This document shows positions 36,701 to 47,582 of a stretch of DNA of 64,000 bases, piece by piece. The stretch's first letter is position 1, and every line of letters begins with the position of its first letter. The translations under genes were made by a program, and so were the position numbers. The DNA lies in assembly GCA_022497145.1 (NCBI GenBank), contig MU385898.1:186001-250000 (forward strand), read 5' to 3'. Source of the stretch: Rostrohypoxylon terebratum (Eukaryota > Ascomycota > Sordariomycetes > Xylariales > Hypoxylaceae). The notes below the pieces were generated by a model, which was not told where the DNA came from, made no database searches, and saw nothing but the letters and a program-made list of their open reading frames with translations.

Positions 36701-37659
36701 AAGTTGATATACTTGGGCGGGTCTGGTATTTCCTGGCCCGTGCCCTTCTCAGTAATGAAGTGGATTATGTCCTTTTCGACGTCCATCTTCTCGAGAGACA
36801 GGCGGATCTTCTCGCATGATGCGTCATCACTAACACAAACGGTTGATGCAATGTTAGCAAAGGTCCACAGACTGCTCTTTGTGAAGTCCAATCGCTCTTC
36901 TTCGAGATCCTGGAACTTGTCGGCAGATGACTTCCACTGGCTGTTCCATTTAGCAGTCGTCTCTTCGAGCTGCTTAACTGCCTCCTCGTACTCGGCGTTG
37001 GATGTGGCAAGGCTGATCTGTGTCTTCTCTAGTCTGGCCTTGTTCTTCCTTTCCTCTTGACCCATAACCATGTGTCCTTGGGCTAGGTAGCCTTTAATCT
37101 TCAAACAGTCGTTCTCGTAGCGATCGCGAGTCTATATGACCAGTAAGTTTAGTCATCCGACACTTTACCAGCCTTATTATTTGAGAATCACTTACCTTGT
37201 TGACTAGGTTTGTCTGTGATACTTTGGTTTTATGAAGTTTCTCTACCGTATTTTGGATGATTTTCCGTCTTTCTTTCATCCCTCCGGCAAAGGCAGCGAG
37301 TGGCTCTTCCAATTCGCTCTTCATTTGAGCCGCGATGCTAGCATGTTGCTTTGCTATGGATTCGATTTCTCCTCGTACGGTATCTAGCGAAACCTTCAGA
37401 CTTCCCATCTCATATGTGCCCAATGGCTTTTTAGATAACGACAGGAGTTTTCGGGCGTATTCTTCTTCGATAGAGGCACGGGCTGATCGAATGGATTTAT
37501 TAGCTTAATGAAGTACGGAAAAGATATCAGACAATACCAACCACTATAGAAGGATCTCAACTCGTCGCTGGTCTGCTTCGCAGAGGCCATGCGGTCGAGC
37601 AATGGCCCGACACCGGCATCATCTTTGCCCCAGAAGTTATTGGCAACTGCATAATCCAT
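33709..37659 (-). CDS. F-BAR and SH3 domain protein of the Cdc15/Imp2 family
   Basis: Membrane-bending scaffold for the contractile ring, septum and endocytosis. Exons on the minus strand are 37659-37542, 37482-37196, 37131-33948 and 33884-33709, giving 1254 residues. The F-BAR domain occupies about residues 1-290: FANNFWGKDD-like start (AVANNFWGKDDAGV), ARASIEEEYARKLL, SELEEPLAAFAGGMKERRK, FTKSSLWTFANIASTVCVSD and a C-terminal EIPDPPKYINFCRG. The middle is long, disordered and phosphosite-rich, with a Gln/Arg-rich tandem array (QRQQEL units), an array of PRDI/PRDV units and a duplicated block starting PRSINP. The last 60 residues are an SH3 domain (ARALYMYQAAIPEELGF, DDGWWEAE, GLVPSNYLQP). 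The third intron is 63 nt and stop-free, so it reads through, but removing it restores the SH3 start. The first donor is an unusual GTTGGT. Confidence 0.92.
35755..36050 (-). repeat. Coding minisatellite for QRQQEL repeats inside the F-BAR gene
   Basis: An 18-bp unit with many synonymous and a few non-synonymous changes encodes about a dozen copies of a six-residue Gln/Arg/Glu/Leu unit. The strand-specific repeat is readable as CTCCTGCTGACGTTG-like blocks on the plus strand. It is probably length-variable between strains and likely forms a charged helix or coiled coil. Confidence 0.85.
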
Positions 37660-38805
37660 ATTAGCAATTGCTTGACATTTGCATTCTCGATCTCATTCTA
37701 GCTTTACAGGAAGACATACACGACAGAGAAACTGTCGGGCCATCCGTGGCCGCGGGCATTGTCCCCGATGCTCTGTCGAAAGGTGGAAGCTGTTTATCTG
37801 CAATCAAGCGGTAAAGAGAGTATCGGTGAAGTTGGGCGTAGGCGCGCCTAGAACTCTAGAACTCTAGAACCCTATAATCCTAGAGATCCTAAAATAATTC
37901 GGAATTCGTAATTTGATAGTCGATCGGATTCAAAATGTCTCGAAATTAGGTTTATCGTTAATCAACTGAAAATCGATTTCCGCCGCGGACAATGTGCGGT
38001 AGGATTAATCTTAGGAATGTGATGTAGGAAAGACTCGAGAGATGTAGGACTAGGTACACAGTGAAATGCAAGTTTAAGCAGGGGTCCGATGGAAAAGATC
38101 AATCGATGCAACATGCACCATTAAAAGATGGATCCATTTGTTTACATTGTGCGCCGTGCACAGTAAAACCATAGTTGCCCTAGTGATGGGCAGCTGGGGG
38201 TCCGCGCTGACAATGTGGAGTACTGGAGCAACAGTGGAGGGATCCGGCGCTAAAGTTTGTGAAACCCGTTCAGGTCCACCAATGACGATGCTGTGCGAAG
38301 TATTATTTCAGCGTACTTACGTAGTACGGGAAGCCTTCAAGGTTCAATTAGTACTTCGTACTACGTACAATATTGAATGACAATCACCATGAGAGTCTCG
38401 ACTTCCACATTTGAAGTCTAAGAATAGAAATGTCAATATCAATCGTTACCAGATATAAGGAAGTCGGTACTCGTTGTTTGTTCTTATAAGCATGAATCTA
38501 TTCTTATTCTCATTAGAACCTTTATCCGACCAGGTTCTTAACTCCAACATGAATCTATATTTAATCTAACGCGGTTCTTCTAGACTGGAATTCTTGTCGC
38601 GACAAAAAAGGACAGGCTCAAAAACACCTCAGATATCAAAAACGGCATCCAGAAAAGTTTTCACATGTGCTAGGCAATACCATTGTCAGACTGTGAGTTA
38701 CATGTACAATACAGCAGTGTACTGTGCCCACTATGCTGATGGTGGATGCTGGAGAGTGCGCACGGTTTCATTCACACAGTGGCAATGGTTCACGAGCTTT
38801 TTTCC
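37660..38805. other. Intergenic region
   Basis: Promoter side of the F-BAR gene, then AT-rich DNA up to the inverted-repeat element. A CTAGAACTCTAGAAC-type short repeat is at about 37851-37870, and CGTAGTACG/CGTACTACG inverted pieces are near 38320-38370. No gene is seen. Confidence 0.4.
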
Positions 38806-38806
38806 C

Positions 38807-39419
38807 TTAAGTTCAGGGGGGGTTATTCACTAAGGGGGGGTATTTACCACCCCCACTTTTATGAGTTCGAACAACTAATCATGTGTTGATCTAGCCATTA
38901 AACCCCACTATTTATCAATGTACTGTTTTAATCCAATCAAAAAGCTTCACTCTTATCGATATAGGTTTATTGGGTCTCGCAACATAAGTCACGTAGAGCT
39001 TTCATAATAATAGCATAAAACTGCATAAACATATTTTTAGTAATCTCGTATGAACCAATCATATGACTTTTTTCAAAAAGTGTAAAAAGCTATAAATAGC
39101 CTCCCATGTTGATTGGTTGAGAGTCAAGAATTATGTAAGAGCTTAAAGTGGTTAGTAGATCTTTGGAGCGGGCTATCATTGTTCCAGAGCCTAGCTCTCG
39201 TCGCTAGGATAAAAACAGCTAGCGCACTCAGCCAGCTTTAGACAAGTCAAAAAGCTTAATCTGATCTATTCCTAAATCAGTAGCTCTAAGCCATTTAGCC
39301 AACCATAAGCTGTTGAAATCTCACATGTACACCTTTTTACCTAAAAGAGACAGAAGTGGGTACATTAGAGCGGGGGTGGTGAATACCCCCCCTTAGTGAA
39401 TACCCCCCCCCTGAACTTA
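38807..39419. mobile_element. Non-autonomous TIR DNA transposon (MITE-like), about 613 bp
   Basis: The two ends are near-perfect inverted repeats of about 48 bp. Each begins CTTAAGTTCAGGGGGG (left copy from 38806, right copy reverse-complemented from 39420), continues TATTCACTAAGGGGGG and then TATT(T/C)ACCACCCCC. Differences over the arm are a few substitutions. TTAA is present at both borders (38807-38810 and 39416-39419), fitting a TTAA target duplication (piggyBac style) or a TA duplication (Tc1/pogo/Fot1 style). The palindrome makes these indistinguishable. The interior is AT-rich and has no transposase frame, so mobilisation would need an element elsewhere. Confidence 0.85.
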
Positions 39420-40097
39420 AGTTTCGCCCATTCTGGATCCATTTTGACTGTCAGAATAGCGTCAGATTAATTCCCCATGTGTCGATTAGCACTGTCATAT
39501 ACTGTACGTACCTTCCGTACAGTGTTTTACGGTGCGAGTTGGCACGTGGGGGAGTTAACCTGACGCCATTCTGACTGTTTGAACCCCTTCTTCATCCTTC
39601 CCCGAAATATCCAGGACCCGATCTACGCCTATGTTCAGCCCTAAGATGAGGTGTGGCTGATCACACTTTGCTCCCCGATGCGGGGAACGAACTAGCCTGC
39701 GACCCTGCGACCCTACGACCTCCGCGATGCCGACTCCATTGTACCACGCAGTGTCGCAGTGTCGGTACTTGATAGCGGAAGAGGTTGCTCGATCCGAATT
39801 GCCATCGCACATGTGTGCGGACCCCAATAACCCGGGTCGGTATTAAGTATTGCTCTTAAAAAAGGGTTTATATCTCACAACTGCCCACCTGCCTAGATCT
39901 ATACCTACTTCAGGAGTTGCGGATTCATCCATGGATATCGGGTAGAATCCATATTAATACACTGTTGTGAATATTCACCGTGTGATCAACTATTTTCTAT
40001 CTAGTAAGAGTGGCCTCATTGCAACATGGACAGTTGCGAGTATATGTACCCAACCCATTTATTCTAAGTACCCCCCCAGCAAGTAAGCCATATCGAG
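39420..40097. other. Intergenic region
   Basis: No supported gene. A minus-strand frame at 39555-39827 is uninterrupted but featureless. A small CCCCG/CGGGG palindrome is near 39675-39688. Confidence 0.4.
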
Positions 40098-40981
40098 CTA
40101 CTCAAGAACGTTCTCAGAGATGTCGTTTCTGGCATATTTACCGAAGCTAGATGAATACGCCAGTGGATGTCACAGAGAAGGCACTACATCAGGTCAGGTC
40201 TTTGGGCGCTGGTTCCATTATTTCGATCCGAGGCAGAAGTACTGTCGGTCTTGGCAAAGCCTTCAGCATCCGAACAGGCCTTTTTCACATAACCATGTCG
40301 ACGACTTATGCTGACAGTGGGGTCACACCTATCTTGGGCGAGACCGATCCCGGGAGGAAGACAACGAGGTCCGATCCTAGTATCCTGCCTCACTTTCGTA
40401 TACGATGTCGATATTACGCTGGCCCTCCCAATTAACCCGACTGCTACTTGTGGTTTCAACGCGATTACGCATGCTATCGAAGCTCTCGCAACGCCGATTC
40501 GATTATGAATCTACTCGCCCAGGAGGGGATGAGAGCTCTTGCCAATTCCCTCCCTATCTTGATTTCCGAGCCATTCTCGCAAACCGCACGCTCGTCTGCG
40601 CTATACGACGCGTGGCTTTGTGGAATTTTCCTTGGTAGCGTAAGAATGTCTATCCAACATAAGCTTTGTCACACCTCAAGGGGCAGTTTCAATCTTCCGC
40701 ACTCGGAAACGCATACAATCGTCTTGCCAGACGCACTGTCATATAATGCTCCGAAGGCCTCTGGGGCGATGAAGGCTCTAGTAGCGGTACTGCCTGGAGG
40801 CCAAGGAGACGCGACGAAAGGGTTGAGCATTCTCTTACCGAAGCTGAAAGTCGAAAGGGGGTTGAAAGTCCTACGCATTCAAGAGAGCGATATCGACAAG
40901 GTTGCAGATACCGCAGTCAGCATCCCGTGCCGGAATCCCCGTCCCATCGGAAGGGGGCCGATAAGAGAGTTGATTTGGTAA
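40098..40981 (+). pseudogene. Frameshifted maleylacetate reductase (iron-type alcohol dehydrogenase family)
   Basis: The intact enzyme reduces maleylacetate to 3-oxoadipate in aromatic-ring catabolism. Family signatures appear in three different frames: LRDVVSGIFTEA, then NTPVDVTEKALHQV with GLGKAFSIRTGL and TPILGETDPGRKTTRSDP, then VYDVDITLALPI and NAITHAIEAL, then MNLLAQEGMRALANSLP, YDAWLCGIFLGSV, HKLCHT and PHSETHTIVLPDALSYNAP, ending PRPIGRGPIRELIW. At least three single-base frameshifts are needed (near 40150, 40390 and 40495). The N-terminal third is missing. The nucleotide-binding glycine motif reads SIRGRST instead of the expected Gly-Gly-Gly-Ser. No splice sites fit the shifts, so I read it as a dead gene. 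Sequencing error at three sites is the alternative. Confidence 0.82.
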
Positions 40982-41689
40982 CCGAATTAACTTTTGCCAC
41001 ATCCCAACCAACCCTCCTTACAGACCGTCTGATGGTATCTACATGGTTGTACCCATTGAAGTTCAATCTTGCGAGTTGCATGTGCTGACAATGTGATACC
41101 AAGAACCCAGATACCCTAGCGCCTTTCCCCCACGAGTCCACTGACGTTGCTTCAACGAGCTCATAAATCTACTGAATGATCAATATTTTCTATGTATGTT
41201 GTCGTCCTATAATAAAATGAAGGGACTTGGGCAACAGCTTAAGTTAGCCATAAGGTGATCAGAGCCTTCGTGTAAGACGATTCTATACGCGAGAGCAGTT
41301 ATTCTAGCCCCGCTCCTATTTCATTCTCATCAGGTTCCATGGTAGGGGTAACTGGAGGCCATCAATAGAGAACCAGGGTGCCCATGAATGCTTATTATCT
41401 CCCAACAACACTTGATATGCAATGTAGGCCTATACATTCCTCATTTGATGCATCTCCCGTACTTACCTGTGTAGATCTCTACTAGATTAGACTCTTGTCA
41501 GACTTCGTCAGAATTACGGAATGGCTCGTATGAGATAATATGACACCTATAGAGCCTTGTCTTCAATGTCTACCCGGCAGGCATTATCCCCCATGTTTGG
41601 CTATAAAACGTCTGTGATCAGGTTCTACGAGATAATGTCCTAGCTTTATTCTTTAGTTGTTCACCAGAATCTTGGTCTACGATTTTGCT
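40982..41689. other. Intergenic region with O-methyltransferase promoter
   Basis: No gene is seen. The last 100 bases contain a TATA box (separate entry). Confidence 0.4.
41602..41608 (+). promoter_or_regulatory. TATA box of the O-methyltransferase gene
   Basis: A TATAAAA sequence lies 82-88 bp upstream of the ATG at 41690, a usual distance for a short fungal leader. Confidence 0.5.
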
Positions 41690-43213
41690 ATGGCTTCCTT
41701 GGAAAATCTCGTATCATCTATTGTTGCCGAAGTATCAAGACTGTCGTCTTTACTTCAACAAGCAGGCTTATCTCCTCCCACACTTGATGAATCGGGATTT
41801 GGTGATTTTGCACATGAAGAGGACACTCCAGCCGGGAAGTCTCTGCGAGAAACTCGTAGCAAGATTGCCGACGCGGCTCAAGATCTTATACGACTAGTAC
41901 AAGGGCCAGTTGATCAGATCCTGTCTTTAACTTGGTCGGTTAGTCAAACCTTTCAATTATCTCATCCAAGGTAATATACTAATGCATCTTTCTTCTAGGC
42001 TGCGAACTCGGCGAATTTGGACCTGGTAACACGGTTAAATATCCCTCAGAATGTCCCCTTAGGTTCATCGATCTCAATTCATGAACTTGCTGGTGCAGTA
42101 GGCGTCTCAGAGCCTCTACTAGCACGCGTAGTGCGATATGCTATCGCAAACGGCATATTCGTAGAAGAAGAGACTGGCGTCATTCGACATTCGGCATCCT
42201 CGGCTGCGTTAGCACGTAACCCTCACTTGGTGACTATCACTAAATTTGGAGCGGATGTGCTCTGTAACACCTTGGTTAAGCTGCCGGAGGCTGTGATACT
42301 CAAGCGTGACGACCCAGCCAAGAGCCCCCACGCTGCATTCAATATTGCGTACCGAACCGACGATAACTTATTCGAATATTTGCCCAAGAACCATGATATG
42401 AATAAGAAGTATCATGAATACCTTGCTGGAAGAGTCAATACGCCCTTGTGGTCAGTGGATCGCTTGCGCGCTGCGTGGCCTTGGGCTTCTATGGGAAAGG
42501 CCACCGTAGTTGATGTTAGTTGCCTCCACGTCTAAAATGGCTTACTTTCTCTTGGTAGTTTACTAGACTGACAGGATATACATAGGTCGGCGGATCAAGT
42601 GGCCACACAGTCCAGGCCTTAGCACCGCTCATGCCTGATGCAACATTCATCGTCCAAGACAACAACCTCTCGGCGTTAGACATGGGACGGCGAGCCATTG
42701 CCACCAACCCCTCTCTGAAGTCTCGTACTAAGTTCATGGAACACAACTTCTTCGAGCCTCAGACAGTGACGGCAGACATATATATCTATCGACACATCTT
42801 GCACGACTGGAATGATGAGGATTCGATCAAAATCCTCTCCTCCCTGCTTCCGGCCTTGAAACCCGGGGCTAGGATTCTTATCAGCGAGGGTATCGTCCCC
42901 AGTCCGCCTGCGAAGAGGTTGAATACGTTCGCAAGTAAGATGATCCGGTGAGTTGCACTGCTTCTAAAATTCTCTAAAAAAAACCTTTGTTGCGGAGTAA
43001 CATCAGTTTACTAACGCATTTTATCTTCGCAGAACCGAAGATATGGTCATGATGGCTGTTCATGATGCCAAAGAGCGTTCCATTGCCGACTTTGAGTCGT
43101 TGTTCCAGAAAGCGAGTGCTGGGGCATTCCGACTTGTAGGCGTCACATCGGGTGTAGATGCGGGAGCGTTCCAGTCTTTGCTAGATTTCGAATTTCTTGG
43201 GCTAGCTAACTAG
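41690..43213 (+). CDS. SAM-dependent O-methyltransferase (COMT-like, specialised metabolism)
   Basis: Transfers a methyl group to a hydroxyl of an aromatic or polyketide substrate. The family includes sterigmatocystin-type O-methyltransferases. Exons are 41690-41938, 41999-42514, 42586-42947 and 43033-43213, giving 435 residues and no broken frame. The N-terminal dimerisation winged-helix is seen in LVTRLNIPQNVPLG and GVSEPLLARVVRYAIANG. The SAM-binding loop VVDVGGSSGHTVQAL starts at about residue 253. The catalytic-base region is IYIYRHILHDWNDEDSI (His about 328), followed by LKPGARILISEGIVP. The C-terminal DMVMMAVHDAKERSIADFESLF matches the family. The locus is flanked by a dead reductase and a dead acyltransferase, so it may be the surviving member of a small cluster. 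Confidence 0.92.
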
Positions 43214-44055
43214 TAGGCGAACAATTCTATTTCCAACAGGTTCTTTGGCTCAGAGGTACAAATTTCAACAATAATCTTGACTTTGGGAGGGATAACAATG
43301 GTTCTTCTTCACGACCTGGTGGTCCTGACTAAAGGCTTATTTAGCAAGCCCCTATTTGTCAGCATTTCACACAATGTTAGTAAGCAAAGAGTATAGCAAG
43401 CAAAATACTTTGGAAAGGGGGCTATGGAAATTGATACGTATTTCTTTTGACCTACTGCTATTATGTCATACAAGACATGTAATAATCCATGTCGCTATGA
43501 GAAATTTCAGGGCTGAAAGACCAAATCGTTGGATCTATGTTCCCAAATCTGCCTAGCCAGTTGTTCTCTCCACACCTGTCGCAGGATGCCGTCTTGTCGC
43601 TGCTACCACTCAGACAGCTCGTCAAGGTCGGGGGCTACGGCCCGTTGTAGAGGTGCGTCAAGCAAAAGGGGCATGCCTTCATACATACCTAGCGTCCTAA
43701 CCCTTGTATATATAGGTCAAAGCCCGAAATCTTACATTGGATGGTAGGAAGAAAGATATTCGGCCGAGTTTCCAAACAAGATATCCATGTGGCACAGTCC
43801 AATAAAGGGTCAGTCGGTGCTCAACAACTACTAGGTACGTACCATCATACCACCAATCTAGTCTTAATCTTCCTCGCTTATATACAATACCCTGCTTCGT
43901 AGCCCTGGAGGTAAATTACTTACATACCTGTGTACTGTTAGTAGGTAGCTGTTAGGTATGGGATGTGCTTTGGAGCGCCTATGGTCTCGGGATGGCCTCA
44001 CGTAGCGCACCAACATGCGTGTTTTGTGTAACGCTATTATAGACATAGTCACTAT
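43214..44055. other. Intergenic region
   Basis: 3' flanks of the methyltransferase (plus) and of the acyltransferase remnant (minus). Unsupported short frames only. Confidence 0.4.
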
Positions 44056-45420
44056 TCACATCATGCCTGGCTCACCAATTGGGTTAGCCATCTTTCCAGA
44101 TCAGCCATGATGCGCTCCCCGAATACCGTATCAACAGCACAGTCCGGCCAATCAGCGCTGACACACAATCCCCGACCGGCGACGCTGATTAGAGCAAACT
44201 CGATAGCGGCAGCGGGTATCTCAGCGCTAAGGCCGAACTGCGCTCGGTCGATCGATCACCTCTGGTTGTCGTCGGAATCGACGTCACCGCCGGTGATGGT
44301 GCCCAGTCTGTTGCCCTCAAGTACACCGACGTTAGTCACCAGCCACGAGAATTGGCGTTTTTTCTTCACTATGTTGCTCATCGTCTGCTGCCAGTCCGTC
44401 ACGTAGTTGCTTATTACTCTGTCGGAACGACCCAATGGAACGTCTGGCGGGGCGGGTGGTAGATTCCGGCGATGATCTATGATGGTAGCACATGGGAAGG
44501 CTGGGGCCGCCGTGCTATCAAGGCGCGATGAGAAGGCAATAAGCGCCAATTCGTTTATCAGGCCGGTGATGGTAGTCTTGTTTTGTCGGCAGGATCGCGA
44601 GTAAAGCTGTGTTGTCTATAAAAAGATCAGAATTGGGTTTTGTACGGAGAAGTGCGAATTGAGCACCAGGCTGCTTGGGATACGTCCCAATTAAGAAAAT
44701 GGGGTCGAACTTCATCCCAAAAAATTTTAACGAGGTACGTGAGATCTACCGGAAACTCCTTTGGCTCTCGATTGGGATTGGAAGCACAGGGGGCTCTTGA
44801 GGCAGTGTTAGGATGTCGCCATTCAAGCCCTTCCGCTCGTATGCTCCCTTCTTAGCACTATTGAGCATCTCGAGGAAGTCCTCATGGAACACCTTGGCAC
44901 CTGCACCGTCAAACTGGGGGTGATTCCAAGTGAGTAAAACGTCCATGGTAGGAGCATTTCCTTGCCGAATGATGGTAATTTTCCAGCCCGGCTGTTTAAT
45001 GGAAAGGTCTGGGAAATATGCATCAAGATGAACGCGAAATGTTTCCTGAACCGTTTCTTCAAAGTCGTCATCCCCGCCGAAGTAATACCACTTTATATGT
45101 TGCCTTAAGTCGAGATTCTGTAGCTGTATCCACGAGGGAGTCTTGGATGTCTCATAATAGTGTCTACGACAGCGACCTTGACTGCCTCCTCCAGTTGAGT
45201 CCGTGAATCCGCCAGTGCAAGACGTGGCGCGATAACATAGTGGCAAGAGAGGACAGTGCCACGATATTGGCCTAATAGATACATGGCAAGTTGGTGTGTC
45301 TCACTAGACAGGTGGTCGTAGGTTAGATGGGTCGAGATGCCATATCAACATGTAATAACGGTTACTTGATACCAAACTTGCGCAGCACCGTCATCCCTGT
45401 GCCATGGCTCGTTGCTGACT
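44056..45420 (-). pseudogene. Broken alcohol acyltransferase (condensation/BAHD-like fold)
   Basis: Read on the minus strand from about 45420. Recognisable blocks in changing frames are YLLGQYRGTVLSCHYVIAP and QLEEAVKVAVVDTIMRHP, a break (probable small deletion near 45150), then SKTPSWIQLQNLDLRQHIKW, LDAYFPDLSIKQPGWKITII and WNHPQFDGAGAKVFHEDFL, which carries the HxxxDG acyltransferase motif. After a stop near 44750 come AAWCSIRTSPYKTQF-like remnants, RQNKTTITGLINELALIAF, SWLVTNVGVLEGN, a stop at about 44255, RAQFGLSAEIPAAAIEFALI and the end ERIMADLERWL. The order is right for a full-length family member, but several frameshifts and stops interrupt it. The substrate is unknown. It may have acylated the product of the neighbouring methyltransferase (inference). 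Confidence 0.82.
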
Positions 45421-45790
45421 TAGCGAATCGAAAGGAGACGGAGCTGATGAATGATTGATTTCTGCCAGAGTACACGTGTAATAGGTATAGTTCGATTCGA
45501 AACTTGCGGACATTTTCGATGAAATGATTGACTACCTATAGAATTGAGAAAGCGTTGTTCTGGAGATTTCCTTACCTAGTCCCATAACATGGATGTTTGT
45601 AAGTACAAGTAGGTACCCAACACAAAGGATGAAACCAACAGTCTGGAACGCTTAATATACAGGGGACCTCAATGCCCTGATGCTGGAATTTCTTCTGATA
45701 ATCACCCATGAATCCATTAGAAGTTTGCGGCCGATTTATTGATTTATGAGTAAAATTGTATTTCTTCGCCGCATATTGACCACAATGCAG
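45421..45790. other. Intergenic region
   Basis: No gene is seen. It lies upstream of the acyltransferase remnant and 3' of the hydrolase gene. Confidence 0.4.
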
Positions 45791-46543
45791 TCATTCGATG
45801 TTCATGTTATTCTCTAGAAACTCGACTATGTCGTTCACTTCTGTCGGTTGGTTGATGAGGTGTCCACCTTTTGGATATTCGTGGAAATCTACCACTGTAT
45901 CCGCGCGTCTCCAGAGTATGTTGCATAGCTTCCGGCCTTGCTCTATGGGCACGACAGGGTCGTCTCTCGAGTGCGCTAGAAACACCGGGGTCTCGTCCCG
46001 CTCGTCGGAATCTGGCACCCCATCCCCATCCACTTCCACTCCTAACAGCGCCAAAGCCGCTGAAGGCGCCCAGCTACAGAGGCCAACCAGCCCAGCATAA
46101 TCTTTCTCGCCATATACAAATGTCGCGAACGCGGTCGCAAAACCTTGATCAATTCCTCCCAAGAAGATGTTTCTGCGAGGGACGAGAACTTCCTCTTGTT
46201 CAACGATATCTAAGATAGATTCCATGCTCTGCTTCAAGCCGCTTACTTGAATTTCAGGGCCGTCGTTGGGATATCTCATAGAATAGATGTCATACCACTG
46301 CGACTCATCGTCATCGATCTCCTCTGAAGGTGCGAAGGGGAAAACCCATCGAATGGTCGGGAATATGTCGCGTAGCGATTGAGGTTCCCCTGTAGGTTCC
46401 GTGGCCTTGCGTTCGAGGAATTGGGTTGAGAATTTACGAGCGCTGGTGCCCTTGTCGTGAAGTAGAATGACCGTGTGAGTATGTGCCCAGTCCTCTTGAG
46501 GGTCGACAACTTGGACCCGCTGGTTCCTAATCGGCAAAACCAT
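45791..46543 (-). CDS. Acyl-protein thioesterase/carboxylesterase-like alpha/beta-hydrolase with Asp at the nucleophile site
   Basis: Single-exon gene of 250 residues, the size of fungal phospholipase/carboxylesterase (Abhydrolase_2) proteins. The fold is clear: VILLHDKGTSARKF (oxyanion strand), IRWVFPFAP, QWYDIYSM, the nucleophile elbow IFLGGIDQGFATAF, LCSWAPSAALALLG, acid region HSRDDPVVPIEQGRKL and catalytic His in EYPKGGHLINQP (His 228). The family elbow is normally Gly-x-Ser-x-Gly. Here codon 132 is GAT (46148-46150 on the minus strand), giving Asp where the Ser should be. The acid and His remain. It may be an inactive homologue or use an Asp nucleophile as in epoxide hydrolases and haloalkane dehalogenases (inference). 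The start is the first ATG, giving MVLPIRNQRVQVVDP. Confidence 0.85.
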   Translation of the reverse strand: MVLPIRNQRVQVVDPQEDWAHTHTVILLHDKGTSARKFSTQFLERKATEPTGEPQSLRDIFPTIRWVFPFAPSEEIDDDESQWYDIYSMRYPNDGPEIQVSGLKQSMESILDIVEQEEVLVPRRNIFLGGIDQGFATAFATFVYGEKDYAGLVGLCSWAPSAALALLGVEVDGDGVPDSDERDETPVFLAHSRDDPVVPIEQGRKLCNILWRRADTVVDFHEYPKGGHLINQPTEVNDIVEFLENNMNIE

Positions 46544-47582
46544 CGCAGAACTTTCTTTCTATTCGATGTTCCTGAGATAAAATCTAGGCCAGTGGTGCCT
46601 AGCACCTATAAATTGATATTTTTGAAAATAAGATATGCTAATAGGAATCCCGATCGCTGTACCGGGATGGCAGACCTCGTGAACGTGAACGTGAACGGAG
46701 AACGAATGTGATCTTTGAACAATTAAAGCAAGCTCCTCTGTATTGGGTCGGTTTGATTTTTATGATATATATATACTCTAGTTATTTGGCGGATAAACTT
46801 GTTTGTGTGGATTGAAATGGAAACCGGCAAGTTGCAAACTATGAATTGTGAGTTTGGGTGTTTGTGAATTGTGAATTGCGAATTGCGAATTATGAGTTGA
46901 ATTTGGTTATGGGCAGTCGCTGTCAAACAGCATTCGTGGATGCCGTCAAATTCAAGGTTCGGGTATAGTGGGGCTGGAACAAACGCTCTTGTCTTCAGCA
47001 AGCAACTGTGTTAGCAGGCACTTCACACTGGCAGACTGGTCGAAGAAAGAGAGAAAGAGCGGATTTAGTCGAAATAAAGGTTGTACAATAGACATTTAAC
47101 ATTTTTTTCCGGGAAAAAATCTTTAGACAATTACCTCATAGGATTATTTCATAGGTACAAATGGAGGTAGCCGACTGAAACTGTGCTTTGATCGTCGCCA
47201 TATACACCGACTCCGACTCCGACGTCGTTTCTACCTAATATACCCAGGTACCCATCTTCAGTAAAAATAACATCCTACTCATATCCAACCAGTTTGGATG
47301 CTTATTTGATGGTGGAATCAAGTCTTGCAAGAAGTCTCCTTTTCTTTCCTTTCGATTTCTAACATGGACCGCGCAGCAATGAGATACACGGAATCATATG
47401 GGTGGAACATTTAGATAACATATGTCATATGAATACCCCTCATATAAAAGGCGGTTTAGCCAATGATTTGAAAGCAAAGCCTCTTCGCGGCCACATATCG
47501 TCTCACGAGTATTAGGTAGGTACATACAGCGACTATTGGATGACCGGCATGTTGTGATGCTACATAGACATCATCCAAGACC
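46544..47582. other. Intergenic region with imperfect AATTGTGAATTGCG repeats
   Basis: Around 46840-46900 the sequence repeats GAATTGTGAATTGCGAATTGCGAATT. No gene is supported. It separates the hydrolase promoter from the GST 3' end. Confidence 0.45.

Noticed and set aside
39555..39827. Minus-strand frame, with a tRNA-like GTTCG segment nearby
   Set aside because: No acceptor or D arm can be drawn, and the protein has no motif.
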